Origin: Heterocephalus glaber
Taxonomy: Eukaryota; Chordata; Mammalia; Rodentia; Bathyergidae
Assembly: GCF_000247695.1 (NCBI RefSeq)
Contig: NW_004624732.1
Span: forward strand, 21,720,017 to 21,784,016
Length of the DNA stretch: 64,000 bases
Direction: 5' to 3'
In this document: positions 47,379 to 61,381 of the stretch, piece after piece
Numbering within the stretch: the stretch's first letter is position 1
How the letters are laid out: each line of letters opens with the position of its first letter
Translations under genes and position numbers: made by a program
Notes under the pieces: model-generated
What the model saw: the letters and a program-made list of their open reading frames with translations, nothing else
Told to the model about the DNA's origin: nothing
Databases searched by the model: none

Positions 47379-50300
47379 CACAACAAGAGTGGGCTTTAAT
47401 CACCTGTATTTCTTTCTAGCAAAAAATATTCAAAATGAAATTTCTCATTAATAAATACTAGGGCAAATCCAGAATGTGCTGTCTTACACAAAATAATGAA
47501 TTCAGACTTTAAAAAAAAATCATGAGAAGGAATGTAGAATGTCTTCTAGATTTAAAGGGGTTAAAATAGAAAATAAACACATCATAAGTTGTACTTGAAT
47601 GATGAAAAAGACAAATAAATACAATTTTAAAACTATATTTGGTTGACCAACTTTTAAAAAGACCATGAATGTCACTTCAAAGATAACTGAAGAGATTCAA
47701 ATGTAAATTTATAAGTGGTAACAGAGAATTGAATTGGAATGGTAGAAGATAGGAAGTTGTCCCTATTCTAAGAAAACATATGCTGAAGGATATGAAATAA
47801 AATATGATGCCTCACATTGCTTACCAAAAAAGAAAATAAAAGAAAAAGCAGCACACATACATGGGTACATGTATACACAGGTACACGTGTGCATGTCTGT
47901 GGGAACTGTAATGGATAGGAGATTAAACAAGATAACAGCTTAATGTTATTGAATACATTTTAAGGGTAAATAGTGACTCATTATTCTACACTTGGAACAT
48001 TCTATAGAGATAAACATTTTCCAAAAATTTGAGAGGATAAAAATCTGCAAAACATGCATCAGTGAAATTAAAATGACAAGAAAACTGGTTAAATTTCAAA
48101 TAAACATAGCATTTTTTCAAAAAGGAAGTGATCATGGATTCCCAAAAGTAGATGAAAAGTGGCATGATTGTTTATATATGTCCTAGATGTTTGGATGTTT
48201 CTTATTTTGTAGCATTTACATTCCATCCAGGCATATGTGTAGAAAACAGAATGGTTTATGATCAATATATTCTCTATTCCTATCTGTCCTCAAAGTCATG
48301 CCTGTCTCCAAAATCAATTTCTCTTAAGTATTTTGTTTTAATTTTCCTTGTATTATTTTTATTGTGATCTCCCAGAATGTTAAATCATGTTGTTCTCCTA
48401 AATGCACCAGATGAATGCATAAATCAGAAGCTATTAAAATATTCTTAATTCCTTATGGATTACAATAATTATCAGCACAATTTTTAAAAGGTGATTATTT
48501 TTTGCTTTCCATGATATGGAACTAGAGGACTCAAAGATACAAGATGCACTGAGTTAAAAAAGCAAAAATAGCAATATAAAACCTGTCAATATCCTGTAAA
48601 ATTACCCCAGAGACTACAATGAGAACACTGCGAGTGACTTCTTAGAGTAGGCACTCAATAAAAATGCTTACTGATTCACTGGTAAACAGAAAAGCACAAA
48701 CTTCACATGTTTATAAAAACTAATGAAAATATTAATCCTAAAAATAAATTTTCAATCTTTCAGTTATGAATCAATTTTCCCACATTCTCCCTGCTCTAGC
48801 CAAACTCTGTTATACAAATGATCAAACACTCTATCCTCAAAAACCTCAAGTTGGCCTGGGTTACTGAGTCTAACTCTAACCTGTGAGTATGATTAGGAAT
48901 TATCAACTCTGTATTTATTCATTAAGAATTGAGTCTATGTTTTCCCAATTGCTACATGCTGTGGTAGGGTGCTTCTTCTCCATATCTGGTATCTGGGATT
49001 TTGTGGAAAATTTTCAAAAATACAAAAATTTTGACTTCATACAAAACAAACTGAATTAGCCACTCTGGTGGTGAGGCCCAGGAATCAATGTTTTAATAAG
49101 TCATTCATGAAATTCTTGTGTACAATAAATATTCAACAACTAAAAAAAAAAAAATTCAACATCCCAGTATTAGAGTAAAGGAGTCTCCTTTCTATATTCA
49201 CATTTAAGAAAATGGCCAATTGTAACTTTAAGGAAAGACAGTTCCTCCTTGTTCAGCAAGGAGTCTACATCAGGAGTCCCGTTTTAAGTGCAATTTTCCA
49301 CTGCACTTCAGTACAGTCAAGTATTTATTGACTGAAGGCTTCATGCCTGGCTGACCCTTCCCCATGGCCACTTAATGAAGTTATGAACACATATCCATGT
49401 TGTTTAAATTTCCTGTGGAATCAAAGTGTCATTCTGGCCTTGATGGTCTGTGAAGATTTTTTCTCTGGAGACTGGGTCCCCATCTGAATTAGGCCATTTA
49501 TAGAAGATGGCACATGATGTTGGCTGCCTAAAATTTTCCCACTATTCAGTTTTCCAATTCTGGGCCACATCCAGCAACCCAAACTCATCAACTGTCCCTA
49601 CTTGCTATACAACTGAAAGAGGTGACTCTGTCCAATCTACTCCTTATGTAAATAAACTTGAGATTTGATTAAATATTGAGTGAGAAAGGGTATCCAGAGC
49701 TGCAAATTTCCAAGGAATATGCCCATTCTCCACTCTTAACTTCGGATGCCCCTCTAGTCTTTAACCTGTTAATACCTATTTCTTTATTTCTCTGTTGCCT
49801 TGTCCTCTCTAGATTATACATAATGTGATTTTAAATATTTATTTCAGTATAAATATGTATATGTGTATGTACAGATAAGTACATTCATGAACTGAAAAAT
49901 GTATTTCATTTTTAACTGAATTCATGCATATAGTAATCAATATTTTCTGGGAAAACAGAATAAATAGAATATTTCTATAGAGTGGGAAAGGAGAAGAGAA
50001 TTGTTGGTATAGTTTGTATGAATTTAAATGCCTGCTAACTGAGAGGAACAATAGGACAAGTTCCAGTCCAAAAGTCTTCTGGCCTGTGACCCAAGAGGCA
50101 CTGATGCTTCAGTTCAAGTCTGAAGTCAGAATAAACTTCTGTCCCAGCTCAAGGTAGTCATGTAGAAGGAGTTCCCTCTTACTCAGCATTTTTCTTCTTT
50201 TCAGGCCTCCAAATGTTTGGATGAAACCTACCAACACTGGATGCAGGGGAAAGGGGTCCTGTGTTATGCAATCTACACATCCAAATGCTCACCTTACCCA

Positions 50301-52205
50301 GTCACACTGACCTGACACCAGTCAAACTGACATAGTATGGTAGCCATCACAGCACATAATCAGATATAATTAATCTTTGTATTGGAAAATTCACTAAGAC
50401 TAGCATTATTTTTCTTTACAGAAAATCTTCATAGCAGATATTACCATTTAAACTACAAATTGTGTTCCTTTCAGGGAAAAATACACATCTCCTTTTCGTG
50501 TTCCAGACTAAGATGCTTATTTTACATTATTGAAATTTGAAAATTATATCCTGCAAATATGTTAGTAGACAAACAAACCAGAGATCATTTTAAACAGTAA
50601 ATGAGCAGGATAATAGTAACTAATTGGTTTTTCTCTCCCCCCCAAATAACACGTTTTACATTCATAATGAGCTATGCAATTTCTATAACTTCATTTTTTT
50701 GACCAAGAAATAAAATATTCTATCATCTTCAGGTGTTTCTCTGTGGGTTTTTTTTTTGTTTTGCCAACTTTATTTTTATATCTACTGTATACACAAAAGT
50801 ATATTTTTATGTTAAAATTAAAAATATAATCCTCTTTAAATCAATATCTAGAACAACTCACAAAAAAATTTACATTCATTGCGAATGTACCTTCACATTT
50901 ATGGATATGGCAATTGAGATGATTTTGTCCTAAAACTCTCATCTTCATTACAAAACCTTTGTAACTGCAGTTTCCTCTGTATTCCAAGCTCATATTTTTA
51001 TTGTTAGAACTCTCATTGCTTTGAAAGAAGAGGTGTAAGAAATTAAAGATTTCTCTAGTGTGGAGAATGGAGCTTGGGTTTCTTTTCAGCATTTAACAAT
51101 ACAAACATGAAAGAGAAGTAACACAGCTAACTTTTAGCTGTAAGTATTGCTAGGGAAAAACTTCAACACATAATAGGAGCTAAGTACTTTCAGGTACTTT
51201 AGCCCCCAGGTGCACAATAAACTGCTCCTCATCTGGGTACTTTCTCTTGGCTTTTACAATTTACAAAAAGAGGAGGGAAAGAAGGATGGTGTCTTCATAA
51301 ACATGAAGCAGAACTGCACTCAGGCAAGTTTGGTTCCTGCCTTATGATTGCATCCGCCAGCGTGGAATGTAATTTGTGCCCATCTATAGGCTCCTGTCTG
51401 GCTCGCTGGTCCTCTCTAAGACCAGGGCCTAGGCCTCTGCAACTGGATATTCAGGACAGCTCCACTGGCACTTCTGTCACACACGCAATACTGCAGCTCC
51501 TGGATGTGTTACAGCCCCGAGACTTGCGCTGGAGTTCCAGAATTCCCTGCCAGACCGAAGAAGTAAAATCAAACGTTTCAAGCAGCTACCCTAAATATGA
51601 ATATGCTATATTTGCTAAATAAGACACAAATAATGTAAAATTGAGTTAATGAATGGACTTTATATATATGTAGTTGATGAGAGACATGAGAAAGAAAACA
51701 ATGTCAAAGAAAGGCTAACAATAAAAGATGAATCAGATAACAAAATGATAGATGCATACAAAAAAGCAGGAGTAACAAATTAAATATCAGAGAAAATGAC
51801 ATTTAAGATTAAAATCAATAAAGACAGAAGAGATATAATGTTAACAATATGGTAGTCAGAAAACTTATCTCCCAGACAATGCACCATGGAAATTTATTGT
51901 ATCAGTTTTTAGAATTAAAAGCAATTGCCTACAAATACCATCAGTAAATGAGGGTTTGGTAAAGGCATTAACGATTTTTAGAAAGTAAGGCCAGATTCTA
52001 GGTCAGATGCCTCACAGCAACAAGTAGGCAAAGGTTACATCAAACCACAAGGCAAGACTTTTCTAGATAATTGTCCTGTACCTGTTGTAATTGTTAGACC
52101 TCTGCTGATGAAAACTGGGCTCTAGAAATTGTGTTCCAGCTGTTGGAGAAGAAACGAATGCATTTGTTAATTTATCTAGAGATCTGAATACTCAAAATGT
52201 AGATA
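47379..52205. other. unassigned intergenic sequence
   Basis: Mostly AT-rich with no recognised gene. A short poly-A run lies at 49142-49154. 51340-51560 is GC-richer with CpGs and a 92-codon plus-strand frame (51344-51622), without a domain that I recognise. Very old repeats may be present but are too diverged to call by eye. Confidence 0.35.
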
Positions 52206-52545
52206 TGTGCTGGTTTGAACCCTAAGTGTTCCCCAATGCCCCATGTGTTGAATGTTTGGTCTCTAGAGTGTGATGCAGCTGGGAGGAAGAGTGAGATCCC
52301 TAGGGTGTTCTATAGAAGATATTGGGATAGGGGCCTGGCCTCTCTCATTTTTCTCTCCAGTAGCAATGAGGTGAGCAGCTCTCTTCCATTGCGTATCACC
52401 CCCATGCTGTTCAGCCCTACCACAGGCCCGCGGTGACAAGGCTATGAGCTCAAACCTTTGAGGCCTGAGTCAAAATAAATTTTCCTTCTTTTTGCTTATT
52501 TCACGTGTATTGTGACAGTGATGGAAAGTTCATACAAGGTGCCAC
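52206..52545 (+). mobile_element. MaLR-like LTR, sense
   Basis: TGCTGGTTTGAACCCTAAGT, CCCATGTGTTGAATG, later AGTCAAAATAAATTTTCC (AATAAA) and TATTGTGACAGTGATGGAAA. The layout is that of a MaLR solo LTR. The open frame across it is incidental. Confidence 0.6.
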
Positions 52546-52734
52546 ATTATCCTTCTTTTGGTATATATTAAACATTTTACATGGAAGTTAACTTTTAAAC
52601 TACCAAGGAGTAAAAAGTTAAGAGAAACACAATAGTTTAAAAGGGGAATAAAGGAGAAAAAGTTAAAACAATGGACAGAAACCATACAAGTGTACAATGA
52701 GCATAAAATCATAGTATATGTCCCGAGGTAAATG

Positions 52735-53043
52735 CCAAATAGTTTCTTTGGTGTGAAAAGCTAAAAGCTTAAATAAGGATCAAAATCTATAATTGATGTT
52801 GTGAAATAGGAAGAAAAGGTCTAAAGTAGTAGGGAAATGGGAGGGGTAGGGGAAAGGAAAGAAGGGAAAAGAAAAAAAATATGAGAAAAAAAATGGAAAC
52901 AAAGTCTTTATAAATAGGGAGGGGTGGAGGGAGTGAAGGGAGGGCAGGGGAATGGAGAAAAAATAAGAAAAAAGATACATCATGTAAAGGTACAAGATCC
53001 CAATGATGAATGTAACTGTATTTTATACCTAAAATGTACCAAT
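52735..53043 (+). mobile_element. L1 3' UTR fragment, sense
   Basis: GTTTCTTTGGTGTGAAAAGC, then the purine-rich G-run block (52830-52960) and the L1 terminus up to AATGTACCAAT. The true end probably continues after the N gap at 53354. Confidence 0.85.
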
Positions 53044-53186
53044 GATTAGAATGAGTAATCGATAATGTAAAATAAAATTAATTTTTTAAAAAGAAAACAT
53101 GACTAAAAGAAAAATATGCTATAATTAGAAAAATCATTTTGGACCTACTTAACTAATACTTAAAAAAGAATTATGATGTATACCAA
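53044..53186. other. suspect segment, exact copy of 46831-46973
   Basis: Identical without a mismatch to sequence 6,213 bp upstream, including the non-L1 flank. It ends directly at the N gap. Probably misjoined sequence rather than a real feature. Confidence 0.75.
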
Positions 53187-53286
53187 NNNNNNNNNNNNNN
53201 NNNNNNNNNNNNNNNNNNNNNNNNNNNNNNNNNNNNNNNNNNNNNNNNNNNNNNNNNNNNNNNNNNNNNNNNNNNNNNNNNNNNNN
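53187..53286. other. assembly gap (100 N)
   Basis: Exactly 100 N, the usual placeholder for a gap of unknown size. Confidence 0.99.
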
Positions 53287-53365
53287 ACATCATGTAAAGG
53301 TACAAGATCCCAATGATGAATGTAACTGTATTTTATACCTAAAATGTACCAATAAACTTAATGGA
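53287..53365 (+). mobile_element. L1 3' terminus repeated after the gap
   Basis: 53287-53353 is identical to 52977-53043, then continues as AAACTTAATGG, the usual L1 end (compare 490-500). Most likely the same locus sequenced into the gap from the other side. Confidence 0.8.
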
Positions 53366-53549
53366 AAACAAAACATAGCATATGAGTAACTATAATAAAT
53401 AAGTGGTTTAAATATTTTAGCTAAAACGTAAATTATTAAGAGAACATAAAATATCAAAGTATGCCTTGTCTGAAAGACCCAGATTCTAATGACAAACAAC
53501 AGTTTGAAGTAAGAGATAGAACATAATAGGTCATTAAGATTGCCTACTA
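53366..53549. other. unassigned
   Basis: Nothing recognised. Confidence 0.4.
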
Positions 53550-56425
53550 AGATTCTGTTGGTATTTACTTAATATTTTATGTTTAGTAGTGTTTGTTTTA
53601 TGAATATAGATACTCTAGTATTTGGGCAATAAATATTTATAAGCATTATTTCTTCTTGTTAGATCATTCCCTTAACTAGTATGCAATGACCTTCTGTCTC
53701 TTTTTATCAGTTTTAGCTTGAAGTTTATATTTTCTGAGATTAAAATTGCTACCCTTGCTTGTTTTGGGGGTCCTAGTTCATTGAATATGTTTTTCCATCC
53801 TTTGAGTTTTGGTCTATGACTATCTTTTCATATTAGATGAGTTTCTTGAATCTAACAGATTGTCGGATTCTGTTTTTTTTCTTATTGTTGTTGCTTGATC
53901 CAGTCTGCCAAAGCGTGTCTTTTAATTAGAGAATTGAGGCCATTAACTTTGAGAGCAATTGCTGAGAGGTGCTGATTAATTACCATCATTGTGTACTTCC
54001 TCTGTTGATGAAACCTGTTTTTCTTTTTCTGTCATTTTTTAAATTATTGTTTATCATTTGATCTTTCTTGGTGTTTTCATTCCATCTGGGTTTTGGGATT
54101 TATTGGTTTTATTATTTTTGTCTAGAATATTCTTGAGCATTTTCTGGAGTGCTGGCTTAGTATTCATAAATCTCTTGACTGATTCTCTTCATGAAATGTC
54201 CCTATTTTCCCATTCTATTTTGAAGGGAAGTTTTGCCAAATATGATAAGCTAGGTTATTATTTATTATTATGATGATGATTATTATATATTTACTTGCTG
54301 TTAGGGTTTGCAATACTTCACTCCAAGCTCTTCTGGCCTTTTTCATCATAGTTTGCAGATTATGATACTCCACATAGAAAACTCAAAGAACTCCTTCAAA
54401 AAAACCTTGTATAATTAATAAACAATTTCAGTATTGTAGTAGGATGCAAAATGAACACACAATAATCAATGGTATTTGTGTGAACTAATAATGAAATCAA
54501 TGAGAAGGAAATTATGAAAACAATACCATTCACATTAACATCAAGAAAAATTAACCTAGTCAAAGAAGTCAAAGACCTCCACAATGAAAACTCTGAAAAA
54601 GGAGATTGCTCTGAAAAAGAAGATTGAAGATGACATCAGCAAAAGGAATGATGTCCCCTGATACTAGACATGCAGAACCAATATTATCAAAATAGCCATA
54701 ATCCCCAAAATACAGATTCAATCAATTCTAATCTACACATCAACAACATTCCCCAAAGAACTAGACAAAACAATCTTAAAATTCATATGGAATTAGAAAT
54801 GACTCAGAATAGTGAAGATAAACGTGGGCAACAAGATCAAAGCAGGAGGTATCACAATGCCTGACTTCAAGATATACTACAAATAGTAATAAAAATGGCA
54901 TGGTACTGGCACAAAAGCAGACATGTAGACCAAAGAACAGAGCATTCAGAAATGTCCCTAGACACATTTAGTAATTTGATCTTCGACAAAAGGGCTAAAA
55001 ACATATGTTGCAGGAAATAAAGCCTATTCAACAAATGATGTTGGAAAATTACTGATCTATTTGCAGAAGATTGAAGCTAAACTCATATCTCTGATCGCAT
55101 ACTAAACTAAAATGAAAATAGAGCAAAGATCTGAACATTAAAATGGAAACAATGAACATACTGTAAAATAAAATAGATAAACACTTGAAATCATAGGTTT
55201 AGGCAAGGACTTTATGAACAGAACTCCAAATCCAACAAAAAACAACAGCAAGAAATAACAAATGGGATTATACCAAATTAAAATGTTTCTATTACAGCAA
55301 AGGAATCAATTAATAGAGTGAAGAGCAACCTGCAGAATAAGAAATAAAATTGTCAGCTATTCTTCAAAGTACTAATATCTAGAATATATGAAGGACTTAA
55401 AAGGTTAGATCACCTAAAATGGCCCAATCAAGAAATGGGCAAGTGAAACAAACAGGAACTTCACAGAAGAGGAAGTATAAATGGTCAAGAAACACTTGAA
55501 AAAATATTCAACATCTCCGGCCCTTAGACAAATACGAATTAAAACAAAGCTAAAATCCCTTTTATACCAGGAAGAATGGCAGTCATCAGGAAGTCAAAGA
55601 ATAACAAATGCTGGTGTGGCTGCGGTGAAAAACGGAACCCTCTGACATTATTAGTGGGAATGTAAACTAGAGCAACCATTATGGAAATTACTATGGAGAT
55701 TTCTTAAAAAATTAAACTTAGAATTTCCATATGGACAGTTATTCCCCTTCTAGGTGTCTTCCTAAAGGGGCTGAAGAGATCATATTGCAGTGATACATGC
55801 ACATGAATGTTTATTGCAGTACAACTCATAATAGCTAAATCCTAGAAGCAGGTTGTATGCTCCTCAACAGATGAATGGATAAAGAAATTGTGGTATCTTT
55901 ACATAATGGTGTACTACTCAGATATGAAGAAGAATTAATTGAAGATATTTGTAGGAAAATAGATGCAACTGGAAATATAATGTTAAATGAAATAAATCAT
56001 GCACACAAGCTTAAATACTATATTATATCTCTCATTTGAGCAAGTTAAAGTACTCAAATGAGCCAAATAAAAGAGGGCTAGCTGGAAACAAGAGGATAGA
56101 TCTCTTACAAATGAGAAGGATTCCAGGAGACTTATAGGGAGGGGAGTAGAAGGAGAAGGGGAAGTAAGAGGAATTGAAATATGTCATGTACAGGGACCAA
56201 ATACTTACAATGAATATAAACATTATTTCTAATAAACAAGAATAATAATAGGAATGCAAACCAGTGAAGGAGATATAGAGATGGGGGTGGAGAAGGTGGA
56301 TGGGAAGGAGAAGGAAATTTGAAAAAGAAACAAGCTATGTTGTGTTCATGTATCAACTCCCTAAGATGAATGTAAACTTCATGTACTGCAAACATGTATG
56401 AGTAGGATAAAAATAAAAATAAAAA
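53550..56425 (+). mobile_element. older L1, sense, with antisense 5' part
   Basis: 53550 to about 54360 is antisense L1 5' sequence (endonuclease/ORF1 region: AGTCTGCCAAAGCGTGTCTT, GAGGCCATTAACTTTGAGAG, CTCCAAGCTCTTCTGGCC). From about 54361 to 56425 it is sense ORF2 from the late RT onward (CATTCACATTAACATCAAGA, ATGCCTGACTTCAAGATATA, AACAAATGCTGGTGTGGCTG, CTACTCAGATATGAAGAAG), then a short 3' UTR and A-rich end. ORF2 is broken throughout. A 5' inversion with an internal deletion explains both halves. Two separate insertions is the alternative. Confidence 0.75.
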
Positions 56426-58799
56426 AAGAACATTACAGGTCAAAATTTCTAGACAAAAGCAAGGATTGCCACATTGAACTATTCTTCCAGAAGACCTCTT
56501 CAGAATACCTCAGGCTCACTTAAATATTAATTTTACCTATAAAATCTATTTTATGAAAATAGGAGAAAATAATAAATAAAATACTAGGGTATGTTTTCCA
56601 AATAATCTATTATGTTCAGGAGTAAAATAATAGTTTAACATTGACAAATATAAAAACGAACAAAAGTGAAAATGTGTCTTAAATTATGTTGAAATCCTAA
56701 TTCCTAAAATTCAGCAACTATTACCAAGAAAATCTTGACAAATAGATGAAAGTGTAAGAATGTACATAAAAACAATGAGATTCTTTCTTAAAAATTAATG
56801 CTAATGATTTTACAATATGTAAAAGCATTAAATCTTTTGCAATAAAACTAGAAAATGTTACAAGTTCCAAGTGAAATACACAATGAAGATAAAGGAAGTT
56901 AAAGGAAATATAAAAGAAAAAAAACCCTAATTAAAATTAAAATAGGAGACAGGGGAAGAAATGACTTGTATTATGACTTTATATTATAAAATATAAATAT
57001 CTCCAGAGCAAAATCTCTAGAAAAAAGAAAAATACAAATTTTTATGCAAAATACATATTTGCAATACGTGTAAAAAGTCACGTTATTTTAAATAGCCAAC
57101 TTATAATATTTTTTAAAAAATGACAAATTTACAAAAAGAATAACTGAAATGGGAAATATCTGAATACATATTAATATCCATTGGGAAATAGTTATTTGTA
57201 TTAACTTATTTAACCTCTCATTCCCAAAATTAGCTATTTTCTTTTTATGGCTTTTATTTTGTGTTTGGAATGTTTTAAAAAGAAAAATTTTAAGACATTC
57301 AATCCAATAATATGAAGTAGAAATACTAACAAAATTGTGCTTTGCTTCCATAGATTCAACAAATTGCCATGTTAACCTTATAATGCACTTAAAAATGATA
57401 TAAACATGCTCAAGCCTTGAGAGGGTTCAGCATCACTCTCCTCTTCCAATCGCTTATCTCGAGTATCCGCAGAAGTAAATTTGTTTACTAAATTGGTGTC
57501 TTAAGGCTCTAAAAGAACATTTATTCTGATAAAGTAAGGTAACAAAGAATAACTTTAGTTTTGGGGGATGAGTGTGTATGTATGATGAGACAGAATGGAT
57601 TTGCTGTGTAGTCCTTGCTTTCCATTCTGCATTTACAAACTGAAAATTTAAGTCAAAACTTAAAATGGTCTTCTAAAATACCACAGAAGTTAAGCACTGA
57701 CAGCTTATTTCTCAAATTTCAGAGAATGGGGCAAGTAAAATATTTAGGGAAAACACATAAAGTATTTAGGGGAAAATGGAACAAAACATGTCCAGCAAGG
57801 CTGAGTAGATTGCAACAGTATTGCAGGGCTAGGTAATCACAGTAGCACATCTCTCAGTTGAATTTGTAGGTGAAAAGAGTCAGGTGGGAGGAAAGATACC
57901 TAAATACAATGTAGTAGAGATGAGATTTAAATCTCCTCATTGTTATATGAATAAATACCTTTGCTTTTATGCTTCCTAGGGAAACAATATACAGTAGTTT
58001 TTAAATATGTTTTATAAAGAAATATAATATTGAGAGTCAGGTCTCTTAGTAGCATACAGCCAACTTAAGGTAAACAATAAAATCAAACAGGCCAGCAAAA
58101 TGTGAGGCAGCTTTTGATAAAATGATTAGCAGACAAGGAAAGAACATTTGTGATAAACATCAAATGAAGATTCGTGGCTGAAAAAGTCAGCTGCAAGGTT
58201 GGTGGCCCAGACAGAACTGACCTGAAAGGATTTGCGTAGATGGGGAGCCATCTGTGTCAGCAAGAAGATGGTGGCTGGTGTTCAGCTTTTTACAGTTTTG
58301 TTTGTTTTTTGGTTTTAGTGCTAAGTATCACACATGCAATTATTAGGTAGGTCCTTTTGTAATCCCAAAGTTTTGCCAAATTGCAAGGTGAAATTTTTGT
58401 CTATATTAATATTGTCCCTGAAGTCTCTAAGCATGTCAAAAGAATACTGTATAGATATTTGTGTTGAATTTTATACTGACATAATTTGCACACGGATAAA
58501 TACATTTATTTTTATTTGAATAACTCAATGAGTTCTGACAAATATTTAAAGTACCATAAATGTCATCATCACAACACATTCCTGTGTTGTCTTTGGCAGT
58601 CAAGTTTCTTGCTTCAGCCCTGGGGCCTCTCATCATTGATTAGCGTGCTATCTGGGGCTTTGCATTCTTACAGACAGTACAGGCAGGGAATCATCTGCTT
58701 TGCAACACTTTTCATCTGGCTTCTTTCTCTATCTGTACATGTGAAATTATCCTTAGTTTTACATATATATTTCTCTTTATATATAGTTTTATAGTTCTC
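56426..58799. other. unassigned AT-rich sequence
   Basis: No recognised gene. 58280-58350 may hold a trace of a tRNA-derived SINE (TTTTAGTGCTAAGTATCACA), too diverged to call. Open frames at 57088-57351 and 58486-58794 have no domain. Confidence 0.35.
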
Positions 58800-58974
58800 A
58801 TATCTATCTAAAAAATTTTATATAGCCAAAGACAAAACATCTCTTCTATGTTTTACTTTAGACTTTTCAGTTTTATATTTATAACATATTTTTGATTCAT
58901 TTTGCATTGAATATTATCTACAGTGTGAGGAGGTGATAAGACTTTTATTCTATTTTTATTGTGTGATATTCGTG

Positions 58975-59290
58975 ATTCTAATTGTTGGCTGGATTTAGGG
59001 ATTCTGCAAAGTGGATTGATCGTAGAGATGCTATACTCATCATTGCATTAATCCACTGATGTTCACAGTGTAGTGTTCACCTTAGGAGGTGAAGTCCAGC
59101 TATAATCTGTTTCCTCAGCTGCCATGAAGTGAGAAATTTTTCTCCACCACACCCTCTTGCTGTGTTTCTACCTTGTCGTCAGCTGTTTATGATCTGACAC
59201 TGTGAGCCATAATCAATCTCTCTTCCTTTAATTTGTGGGAGTCAGGTATTTTGGTCACAGCAACGAAAAGCAAAATCAATATGACTATTA
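58975..59290 (+). mobile_element. MaLR-like LTR, sense
   Basis: It contains CTGCCATGAAGTGAGAAATT and ends CAGGTATTTTGGTCACAGCA followed by ACGAAAAGC, the terminal signature of MaLR LTRs common in rodents. Confidence 0.65.
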
Positions 59291-59631
59291 AATTATTTCA
59301 GTAAAATTGGCTTAAAAGACTACTGTTCTCTTTTGGGTATGCAATATGGAATTAGCTCAGCACCTCTAACAAAAATCAATTGAACATATTTGTATGGATT
59401 TTATATATGGGCTTTCTAGTTGATTCTTTCTATCCACATGTCTGTTCTTAAACCAATACCACAATGTCTTCATAAATGTACTTCTGTGTTATATCTTGAA
59501 ATAAGGCAATGTGTATTTTTAAACTATATTGATATTCAAACATTTTCTTTCCTAATATCTTTCCTTTTCCATAGAAATACTAGAATCAGTTTATACACTT
59601 CTCTACAATGATCTAGTTGGATTTTTATTGA

Positions 59632-59995
59632 TGTATTAGTCAGCTTTATCATCAGTGAAACACAATATGCAACATCCATAACTTGAGGAGAGATTTAATG
59701 TACCTCACAATTTCAGGGGATTCAGAACATGGTCAGCTGGTCCTAAATTAGGAACATCATGGCACAAGGCCTTGGTGAAGCAAAGCTTTTCAGTTCATGT
59801 TGGCAGAAAGCAGATTAGCAGGGGCAGTGCCTGTAAGAAAGGAGCCAGCAATCAATTATTATACTCAAAGCTCCAGTTCCATGACCCACTCAGGCACAAC
59901 AGGAAGTGTGTCCACAGTTCCCCAGGTAAATCCCCAAGCCCATTAGATTGACAATACCAACTTTAACAGTCACAGATGGGACTGTGATTAATCTC
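59632..59995 (-). mobile_element. MaLR-like LTR, antisense
   Basis: It starts GTATTAGTCAGCTTTATCAT, the complement of the terminus of the sense LTR just upstream. Further in are CAGGAAGTGTGTCCACAG and ACAGATGGGACTGTGATTAA. It is the same kind of LTR as 28950-29206. Confidence 0.65.
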
Positions 59996-60189
59996 CCAAT
60001 ATCTGGATGTGGTATATCTCCCCCCCAGATTTCAGACTTTCACTCTTCATTTATCTATATTTGTAGATTTTTACTTACAAATCTGCAAATTATTTTATTA
60101 GCTTTAACTCTAAGATTTTTATTTTCTTTGACATTATTGTAATCAATATATTTCAAAGTGTTCATTGGTATAATATAGAACAGAGTTTT

Positions 60190-60390
60190 GTGGGGGTTTT
60201 TTGCATCACTGTGGAATGGAACCAAGATCTTCACACTGAACTACATCTCTACTCCCTTTTAAAAATGTTTTAGGGAAACATAAGATTTTGGTATGCTGTA
60301 CAGATGGGGATGGAACATGAGATCTTCCTGCCTCAGTCTTCCAGAGAGCTGGGATTACAGGCATGCACTACCATGCCTGGATAGGCTTGG
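60190..60390 (-). mobile_element. composite tRNA/7SL SINE, antisense
   Basis: A tRNA-like part (ACCAAGATCTTCACACTGAA) is followed by a 7SL-like part (CTTCCTGCCTCAGTCTTCCA, GAGCTGGGATTACAGGCATG). Same design as 16177-16375. Confidence 0.75.
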
Positions 60391-61381
60391 CTGCTTTACA
60401 AGTTTCCCTTTACAATGGTAAGAATATTCATTTTTGTTCCACTTTTCTGGGTACATATAACATAAATGTAAGTTGAATTTTGTCAGTTATTTTCTGTATA
60501 CATAGAAATAATCGTCTTTTTTTCTATTGATATGATGAATGACCTTCTATTTTGGCATATTGATAAAATCTATTCATAATACAAATCTCAAGTTTTATTC
60601 TTTTTTATAAATTGCTATATCATATTTGCTTATTATTCATTAAGTATATTGATGAGTATAAGTCTATGAAAGGAGCTCAATTTTAGCTATTTCTTGCATT
60701 GCATTTGTGTGGTTATTAGGATGACTCTAGCATCATAAAATGCATAGGAAAATATAGCCTCTTTTATTTTTCTGAAGAATAGATATGAAATTGATATTAT
60801 ATCTTTTTAAATACATAGGTAGACCTCATCAGCTAAGTCATTTCATCTAAGGTTTCTTGGTGGGAAATTTGTAAACTACAAATTGAACATTTTCTATGAA
60901 TATAATTTTGTTCATTAAATCAAATTCTTTTGGAGGAAGTTATAAAAGTTTGTAGTTTTCAAAGATTTTTATTCCCTGAAAAAAATTTCACCATTATTAT
61001 CAAATTTATTTGGAAAATATATCCCACATGTTTTATCCTTAACGTAAATGTGCTCAGGTCTATGTGTTGCCCTCTTTTATTTATTATAATTCAGTAATAG
61101 TGGCTATACATTTTTTTCTATTTTTTATCAGTCTACCTAGAGGTTTTCATTTTTTTATCTTTTCAAAGAAACAAGTTTTTGTTTCGATTTCTGTATTGTT
61201 TTTCTGTTTCTATTTTATTTATTTTCTACTCTAATCTTAACTTTTTAATATTTTACCTCGATTTCATTTTAATTACTCTTCCTATTTAAGATTAAAGATT
61301 AAATTATTTCTTTGAAAACTCTTCTCTTTTGGTATCAACATTTTATATTTCTAATATTTATAATCAAGAAATACAGTGATT

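Noticed and set aside
51344..51622. 92-codon open frame in a GC-richer block as a coding exon
   Set aside because: No recognisable domain, no supporting splice sites that I can defend, and composition alone is insufficient.
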